Below, in pieces: positions 39,320-44,644 of a DNA stretch of 44,644 nt. The stretch comes from Euryarchaeota archaeon UBA229 (GTDB lineage Archaea > Thermoplasmatota > Poseidoniia > Poseidoniales > Poseidoniaceae): positions 1 to 44,644 of the forward strand of contig DAUW01000131.1 in NCBI GenBank assembly GCA_002505355.1, written 5' to 3'. A program made the position numbers and the translations under genes. How positions within the stretch are numbered: position 1 is the first letter of the stretch; the number at the start of each line of letters is the position of its first letter. Below the pieces are notes generated by a model. It did not search any database, had not been told where the DNA came from, and worked only from the letters and a program-made list of their open reading frames with translations.

Positions 39320-41022
39320 TAGTTAATCCCCCATTCACTTCTAACTTCGGTTGCTAGCATTGCAGCGTCACTGTTGCTTAACTCAGCACTGTCAACCAAA
39401 ATCATTGCTCCTTGTTCGTCGACAATAGTCCTGCCACCGACGTTTAGCTCGCGCCCGAGCAAATAATCTCTGATTGACTGGACGTACTCCATTTGGCCAT
39501 CATTCTTGATATCTGCAGCCATTTTTTCTTCTGTTGTATTGATCAATTTCAGTGCTGCATCTTTATTGATAAGCACAGAGGCTGTTACATCGCCATTGTC
39601 AATAACTAATCTGAGTCTTACATCCTGTTGCGTCTCAATCTTGCCGACACAACCAGCAAAGTTGCATTCACCGTCTCGGGTTACTCTGCGGCATTCGACA
39701 CAGCGCATTATTACACCAGAGTCTTCACGTACACTGACAACTGTGCCAGAGGTAGAAATTCCAACTCTACTGCCGGAATTTACCAGTTCAGTAAGTTTGA
39801 CATTTACAATATGATTCGATAAATCAATGTCTTCCTCCCATGGCGCCTCTGGCAAAATCTCAACTTGTTCGGCCTTATCGACGGTAATATCAGGGATACC
39901 TTGCCATGCTCTGACCCTAACTCCAGTAACTTTTACCGTAACGGGCAAGTCATTAGATTCGAAAGGTAATTCTTGCCAGGCACTCATTCTGCATCGACCG
40001 GTTGGATCCGCTATCTGACCTGACCACAAGAAGCGCTCTTCGCCATCTTTGGTAAAACTCCTTTTTTCCCATTCTGTAATTTGAATAATGGCCTCTACAT
40101 CTCTCGCTCCGTCGGTCAATTGTGAGATTGTTTTCATGTTTTGCGAATTAAGTTTCTCGACATTGGCAAAATTTGCATCGTGAAAGGATTCTATCTTGGT
40201 AGTTCGGCCAAAATTCAACTCTGGTGTGTCTCTAAAGGTCTTGACCTGTGCGCCGTCTATTTTGACCAAGCTGCCAACCTCATGATTGAACGGTTCCCAT
40301 GATAAGAAACCAATAGTGCCGGTTTCGTCGGCAATCCTACCGCGAACTACGTCGATTGAACCAGACCCATCCCTCCGATGTATCTGGTCGTCTCTTGAGG
40401 ACAACACCCTGCCGACTACACATATGTAACCATCATTTGGGATTTCCGCAATGTCAATTGGTTCTCCTGGTTGGATAACTGGCCTGGTTCCCTCTCTCAA
40501 GACAGCAATCCTGGCACCTTGATTTATGTTCAAGGACATACGCCCCTGATACTCATTTACCGAGGCACCCTCAATTCTGATGACCGAACCTGGGGTTATG
40601 TTGCTATTTGGACCCCAATCTTTGTACTCCCACCGTACTCTTGTACCACCCTCTTCCCAAGGATTGTCCTCGATTAAGCCGAATGCAATTTGCTTTTGTT
40701 CGCCTCTGATTGTTTGTTCTCTTAGATTATGTGAAACAACTTCAACCTCAATTTCAACATCTCGGTCGGTGGCAGTTAATTCAGATAGTGAGGTAACTTT
40801 CTTTGTTTGACTCGGTTGTTTTGTTGGAGAACCTGTCTTAGTTGGTGCTTGGTCTCCCTGAAATCTTCTAATTATCGAACGTAGGGCATCTTGAGGGGGT
40901 ATGTAAAACTCCTCTTCATACTTGATAAATGCGGCCTTGACTTCATCAGTATCTGCTTGAGGACATTCTGACAAAACCGCTTTGATATGAGTCTCATATT
41001 TGTCATCCGACAAATAAAACAC
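39319..41022 (-). CDS. Replication protein A (single-stranded DNA-binding, multi-OB)
   Basis: The main ssDNA-binding protein, 567 residues. An N-terminal helical region (about 1-55) is followed by a linker and then at least three OB folds: around DRDVEIEVEVVSHNLREQTI, around YICVVGRVLSSRDD with VVRGRIADETGTIGFLSW, and around DVEAIIQITEWEKRSF with SGQIADPTGRCRMSAW. The last OB carries the RPA zinc finger CVECRRVTRDGECNFAGC. ATG 41022 follows GAGGGGTG. It is first in the minus-strand run RPA, RPAP, small protein, T2SF, T2SF, ATPase. The C-terminal domain is complete. Confidence 0.93.
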   Translation of the reverse strand: MFYLSDDKYETHIKAVLSECPQADTDEVKAAFIKYEEEFYIPPQDALRSIIRRFQGDQAPTKTGSPTKQPSQTKKVTSLSELTATDRDVEIEVEVVSHNLREQTIRGEQKQIAFGLIEDNPWEEGGTRVRWEYKDWGPNSNITPGSVIRIEGASVNEYQGRMSLNINQGARIAVLREGTRPVIQPGEPIDIAEIPNDGYICVVGRVLSSRDDQIHRRDGSGSIDVVRGRIADETGTIGFLSWEPFNHEVGSLVKIDGAQVKTFRDTPELNFGRTTKIESFHDANFANVEKLNSQNMKTISQLTDGARDVEAIIQITEWEKRSFTKDGEERFLWSGQIADPTGRCRMSAWQELPFESNDLPVTVKVTGVRVRAWQGIPDITVDKAEQVEILPEAPWEEDIDLSNHIVNVKLTELVNSGSRVGISTSGTVVSVREDSGVIMRCVECRRVTRDGECNFAGCVGKIETQQDVRLRLVIDNGDVTASVLINKDAALKLINTTEEKMAADIKNDGQMEYVQSIRDYLLGRELNVGGRTIVDEQGAMILVDSAELSNSDAAMLATEVRSEWGIN

Positions 41023-41137
41023 CCCTCAAATCGATATTCGTTCTACTTTTCCCAGTGTCGGGAAAACCTGCGGGCTCTTGTGCGGTTTGGTTAAGACAAT
41101 ACACTCCCATTTCCTCCTGTAGGTAAAGATAATCGGC

Positions 41138-41160
41138 GAAGGGAAATAAATTATCCCTTC
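41138..41160 (-). terminator. Hairpin GAAGGGA-n9-TCCCTTC after tldE
   Basis: A perfect 7-base inverted repeat starts about 5 bases after the tldE stop on the minus strand and lies 116 bases before the RPA start. It probably marks the end of the tldD-tldE message. There is no strong T tail. Confidence 0.35.
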
Positions 41161-41165
41161 ATGGT

Positions 41166-42569
41166 TTAAGCAGGATTTACTCTGAGACCATGCTCAATTA
41201 ACACATTTGGCAGATACATACTCCCCGAGGAATAAGACCCTTGTGAGCGTACATCATCACCAAGTTTGATGCCGCTTTTTAGTGCCTTAGCGAGATTTCC
41301 CGATAGCCCTGCTTGTTTTACTGCACCAATGATTTCTCCATTCTCAACCCTAAGAATCGAGCTAGTTGTTACAGAAAAGTCTCCGCTTGTTGGATTTGCA
41401 GTGTGGGCTCCCATCACGCTATTTACAATATATCCATCGTCAATAATTTCTATCATATCGTCATAACTGTAGACTTTCCCTTTGGTGGTTAAAAATAAAT
41501 TGCTACAACCGGAAATAGGTGGTGACTGGTGGCCAGATCGAATCGCTGAACCAGTCGAGGATGCGCTTGCTATCCTTCCTTCAGCAATCTGCTGGGCAGC
41601 GTCTCTGGTGGACCAGAGTGAGCCAACTAATCTGCCGGATTCAATCAGTGTATTCTTTCTAGTTGGCACCCCCTCGTCATCGCGTGCCCCGGATGACCGG
41701 CCGCCCGGGATAGTTGCATTATCGATTATAGACAAGTCATCAGCAACCACCCTTTCACCTGTGTTACCAGACCAAAATGATTCACCTCTCGCTAATTTTT
41801 CCCCCTTAATGGCGTTTGGAACAACTACTGAAAATAGCGGAGAGAAACCTTCGCTGGTCATCATCACTGCTGATTCTGCTGATGATGATTCGATTTTGAT
41901 TGGATCTCTCGTTAAATTGGCCCAATCAACAGCCCGCGCAACACAGTTTGGGACATCGGGTAGTTTGCTGCGCGAGGAACTACTCTGCCATGAGCTTGTT
42001 AATTGCTCATTTTCCTCTATAGAAATTTGTACTCCGGCACTATGTGATGTGGTAATGCCGGCCGCATCAATACCTTGGCTACTGTAAATTGCGCTCGCAT
42101 TGGCACTAACACCAATACCGCCACCTGTGACGACCGCTCGACTATCCAGAGAGGCTACTTCAGACATTATCGCGTCCGCCTGTATTAACAAATCTTCAGA
42201 TGATAAAGTAACCACTGAATTATCATACAAACCGGCTACCGGTGCCGCAGATTCCTCGCTTGGTAATACAAAACCTTCGACTGCTGGTGACATTTTTGCT
42301 ATCGACAATGCACTTTTAATCGCTTTATCAGCAGAAGTGATGTCGACTAGGTATGCAAAACCAAATTTACCGTTTTCCAATACCCTGATTCCGAAACCAC
42401 CCTCGCCACCTCCAGCGGCAAGTGAAATTTTGCCGCCCTCGATGTCAATCTGGTGTCCGTACGATTGTGTTGCTACAACTTCCCAACTATCAATACCCAA
42501 AACTTTGCATCTAGTTGCAATGGCTTTACAGCCTTCCTGTAAGCGATCCAGGGCACCGTCTGGAAGCAT
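41166..42569 (-). CDS. tldE: TldE/PmbA family protein (metallopeptidase partner)
   Basis: The non-catalytic partner of TldD; together they form a heterodimeric metalloprotease (TldD/TldE) that trims small modified peptides in bacteria. The family order is present: GGEGGFGIRVLENGKFGFAY near the N terminus, GIGVSANASAIYSSQGIDAA, ESFWSGNTGERVVADDLSI, RDDEGVPTRKNTLIESGRL and SPPISGCSNLFLTTKGK. It lacks the HExxxH motif, as expected for TldE. ATG 42569 follows GGTGGGCTGAAA, 2 bases after the tldD stop. Length is 467. No modified-peptide precursor is seen nearby, so the archaeal substrate is unknown. Confidence 0.9.
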   Translation of the reverse strand: MLPDGALDRLQEGCKAIATRCKVLGIDSWEVVATQSYGHQIDIEGGKISLAAGGGEGGFGIRVLENGKFGFAYLVDITSADKAIKSALSIAKMSPAVEGFVLPSEESAAPVAGLYDNSVVTLSSEDLLIQADAIMSEVASLDSRAVVTGGGIGVSANASAIYSSQGIDAAGITTSHSAGVQISIEENEQLTSSWQSSSSRSKLPDVPNCVARAVDWANLTRDPIKIESSSAESAVMMTSEGFSPLFSVVVPNAIKGEKLARGESFWSGNTGERVVADDLSIIDNATIPGGRSSGARDDEGVPTRKNTLIESGRLVGSLWSTRDAAQQIAEGRIASASSTGSAIRSGHQSPPISGCSNLFLTTKGKVYSYDDMIEIIDDGYIVNSVMGAHTANPTSGDFSVTTSSILRVENGEIIGAVKQAGLSGNLAKALKSGIKLGDDVRSQGSYSSGSMYLPNVLIEHGLRVNPA

Positions 42570-42571
42570 TT

Positions 42572-44014
42572 TCAGCCCACCAAAGCTTCACTTATCCTCA
42601 TGATGGGACCGCCATCTCCAACAGGGACAGTTTGGCCTTTGCCGCAAAATCCTGGTGCTGCTAACTTAGATTCTCGGGTTAATCCGTCCACATTTTTTAG
42701 AATCTGTAGTGTCAGTCCGCTGACACTTACATCTTTCAATGGCGTGGTTATTTCACCGTTTTCAATGAGCCATGCTTCTTGTGCAGCAAATTGGAAAGAA
42801 CCTCGTCCGGTATCTACCTGTCCGCCACGTGAACCACAAGCATAGACTCCGTAGTCAAGGTCTTCGACAAGTTCGTCCAAATCTGCGTGGGTCCCTCCAT
42901 GAATCAATGTATTTGACATTCTTACCAAAGGATGATGAAGACCGTCTTGTGCTCTGGCACCAGCGTTTGGTTTGATATCAAAGTGTGCAGCAGTTTCTCG
43001 ATGGTTAAGATATTCAGTTAGAATACCGTTTTTGATTAGGCACTTTTCTGTCGTATCTAATCCCTCATCATCTATTGGATGTGCGCCGTAGCCCCCACGA
43101 ATTGTTGGATCATCAATTACCGTAACAATATCACTGCCTATTTTTTGCCCCAGTTTACCGTCAAGGCATGAATCTCCTGCAGCAACTAGATCGGCCTCAC
43201 ACGGGTGTCCAAGGGCTTCATGGATGTAAACTCCAGTTAAGTCTCGGTCGGCTATGAGCGGCATTTTACCTGATGGTGCACGTTGAGCTTTCAACAAACG
43301 TAAAGCCGAGACTTTTGCGTTGACTCCTAGCTCATTGATATCGCAGGATTCAATCAGTTCCAAGCCACCCTCGCCTCCGAATCTAGTACGATATGAGACG
43401 ACTTCTGAGCCGTCTCTGGCGGTAACCATTCCATTGATCAAAGACCTTTGGAAACTCCAAGTTCGGTTCATTCCTTCACTGCTCAAAAACTCAGTATGGA
43501 TATGCTCATCGTGCCAGCCGCAGGTGACTGATACAATATTGTCGTGGCCGCTGGCAGAGTCGTTGAACAGATTCATATGTTCTAATCGCTCACTTAATTC
43601 AGTATTTCTGACATCTTTCTTTGGCTTCCAGTGGAGGCTATCCTCTATGATTGGCACGTCGGCCAAACTAATTGCTCTATCTTTGGGGGATCGTCGAGCT
43701 GCAACCGCTTGAGCTAGTTTTAATGTTGGACTCATCTGCTGCTCTAGTGAGGTTATGTCTGTGGTAGAATGAACCCCCCAGGCCCCATCTGCTAGTATTC
43801 TAATGGTGGCACCAATTTCCTGACCTGGAATTGCACGTTCGAGTTTACCATCCCTGATAGTGGCTGAGTAATCAGTATATGCAACCAGCCGAACCTCAGC
43901 GTAAGCGGCACCATCTCCTGTAATTTTATCAAGACTTTTGTTTATTTTATCAACATCAAGATACCTGTAATTCGAGGAGTGAGTAGCGGAGTCTGGAGAC
44001 TTAGCGATGACCAT
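42572..44014 (-). CDS. tldD: TldD metallopeptidase subunit
   Basis: The catalytic subunit of the TldD/TldE protease. The zinc motif HExxxH is intact as HEALGH at 265-270, followed by PCEADLV and LGQKIGSDIVTVIDDPT. IDDEGLDTTEKCLIKNGILT and the C-terminal CGSRGGQVDTGRGSFQF with GFCGKGQTVPVGDGGPIMRI are diagnostic. Length is 480. ATG 44014 has no ribosome site; a leaderless start or readthrough from cgi121 (45 bases upstream) is possible. It is followed by tldE with a 2-base gap. Confidence 0.93.
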   Translation of the reverse strand: MVIAKSPDSATHSSNYRYLDVDKINKSLDKITGDGAAYAEVRLVAYTDYSATIRDGKLERAIPGQEIGATIRILADGAWGVHSTTDITSLEQQMSPTLKLAQAVAARRSPKDRAISLADVPIIEDSLHWKPKKDVRNTELSERLEHMNLFNDSASGHDNIVSVTCGWHDEHIHTEFLSSEGMNRTWSFQRSLINGMVTARDGSEVVSYRTRFGGEGGLELIESCDINELGVNAKVSALRLLKAQRAPSGKMPLIADRDLTGVYIHEALGHPCEADLVAAGDSCLDGKLGQKIGSDIVTVIDDPTIRGGYGAHPIDDEGLDTTEKCLIKNGILTEYLNHRETAAHFDIKPNAGARAQDGLHHPLVRMSNTLIHGGTHADLDELVEDLDYGVYACGSRGGQVDTGRGSFQFAAQEAWLIENGEITTPLKDVSVSGLTLQILKNVDGLTRESKLAAPGFCGKGQTVPVGDGGPIMRISEALVG

Positions 44015-44059
44015 GACATGCCGGTCGCTTTATTGTGTTTGAATCCTTCTTTCAAATGT

Positions 44060-44596
44060 TCAGGAATTGAGATCGGTAGATATCGTATGAGCAACTAGAG
44101 AATCATTGGTCAGTTCGGATAATTTATCGATATCAAGGCCTAAGATTTTGAGACCTTCAATACTCAATTTTGGTATGCCTGGTGCTGTTCTTAGGCTGAG
44201 TTCCGTGACTAGATGATCGAGAATCTCGTTAGTCTCATTGCTCCAGTTTGTCGGGGTAATTTCACCTTCCACTATTTCATATTCTGGTAAATAGATAATC
44301 CAGGCATGCTTGTGGGTATCATTAATTCCAACCTTTCTAAAGGCCTCAGAGACGTGATGAGTACCAGCAATGTATCGCAGAAATTCAGCATCTATTGAGC
44401 GTGCCAGGGCTCGCTTCTGCAAAAATGCGCGCCGAGTAAGCAACCATGCAGTCCACAACTGCTGTTGCGACTGGGCTGCGTAATCGGCCAGCAACAACCA
44501 GTTTTGATTAGGCCTTAGTTGAATAAATCTTGAGACTAGGCTATCACCAGAATGTGATATATCAACTCTGTAACAGGGGAATTCTGGCATCTCCAT
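44060..44596 (-). CDS. KEOPS complex subunit Cgi121
   Basis: Cgi121 binds the Bud32 kinase in the KEOPS complex that makes t6A at position 37 of ANN-decoding tRNAs. The family hallmark is AEFLRYIAGTHHVSEAFRKVGIN (about 70-93), matching the usual (L/I)R-x-(I/A)-(S/A)-G-x-R-(Q/H)-(I/V)-x-E-A-I-x-x-x-G. A following strand KHAWIIYLPE and a helical C terminus (LSIEGLKILGLDIDKLSELT) fit. The length of 178 is slightly above average. ATG 44596 is the first start seen, but the frame stays open to the window edge, so a longer product is not excluded. It lies 45 bases upstream of tldD. Confidence 0.8.
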   Translation of the reverse strand: MEMPEFPCYRVDISHSGDSLVSRFIQLRPNQNWLLLADYAAQSQQQLWTAWLLTRRAFLQKRALARSIDAEFLRYIAGTHHVSEAFRKVGINDTHKHAWIIYLPEYEIVEGEITPTNWSNETNEILDHLVTELSLRTAPGIPKLSIEGLKILGLDIDKLSELTNDSLVAHTISTDLNS

Positions 44597-44644
44597 GGAT
44601 AGTGCTGAGATAATTAGTTTTTCAATAATCCGCCCCGTTTTCTC

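Noticed and set aside
41482..42603. Two long plus-strand frames (201 and 167 residues)
   Set aside because: They are antisense to tldE, which has full family motifs; long antisense frames arise from its codon use.
1..44644. CRISPR array, insertion sequence or prophage
   Set aside because: No regularly spaced repeats, transposase, integrase or cluster of phage genes was seen. The Cas4-like nucleases have no cas1/cas2 near them.

Overview
The window looks like a chromosomal segment of a marine planktonic euryarchaeon of the Poseidoniia type (Marine Group II, less likely Group III). It is AT-rich and very compact. It carries archaeal/eukaryotic information genes: ribosomal proteins L37e, L44e, S27e and L10e, aIF2-alpha, Nop10, a PAC2-type chaperone, ABCE1, archaeal TyrRS, RPA with its associated protein, and Cgi121 of KEOPS. 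Beside them are genes of bacterial character: an E. coli-type PurF, MutS1/MutL, and glutaryl-CoA dehydrogenase with ETF. Phytoene synthase and a polyprenyl synthase fit the carotenoid/retinal pathway of photic-zone members. The assignment is inferred from gene content; no rRNA is present. No mobile element, CRISPR array or phage block was seen, and no gene-free stretch exceeds 300 bases.

Layout. 0-9.7 kb: phytoene synthase, glutaryl-CoA dehydrogenase, a secreted/anchored propeller-like protein, a small unknown protein, TyrRS, the EtfB-EtfA pair, a glyoxalase II-like hydrolase and a propeller-PKD protein. 9.7-12.8 kb: PurF, L37e (a 59-residue gene that is easily missed) and two overlapping membrane proteins, all on the minus strand. 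12.9-15.4 kb: the archaeal L44e / S27e / aIF2-alpha / Nop10 / PAC2 cluster, then an antisense tRNA-Ser(CGA) and a ubiquitin-like sulfur carrier. 15.7-21.7 kb (minus): L10e, ABCE1 and two tandem paralogous PD-(D/E)XK nucleases. 21.8-30.6 kb: an anchored surface protein, MutS-MutL, AroA, MoaA and a pilin. 30.7-35.4 kb: polyprenyl synthase, a degenerate HemC-like protein, and two divergent coiled-coil/SAP-like unknowns. 35.4-41.0 kb (minus): RPA, RPA-associated protein, a small beta-rich unknown, two T2SF membrane proteins and a secretion ATPase. 41.2-44.6 kb (minus): TldE, TldD and Cgi121.

How genes work together. ETF would take electrons from glutaryl-CoA dehydrogenase. The polyprenyl synthase would feed phytoene synthase. 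The T2SF proteins and ATPase form the core of an archaeal type IV pilus-like machine, for which the pilin at 30.1 kb is a candidate subunit. The least ordinary locus is ABCE1 and the two nucleases: the ribosome-recycling ATPase has lost about half of the expected Fe-S cysteines and is translationally coupled to two RecB/Cas4-like nucleases. Other oddities are an L44e without its zinc cysteines, a HemC-fold protein lacking catalytic residues, an SD-masking hairpin before aIF2-alpha, and a set of convergent genes whose stop codons touch or overlap. Many starts were reassigned from GAGGTGA-type Shine-Dalgarno sequences or TATA-like boxes about 25 bases upstream of leaderless ATGs.
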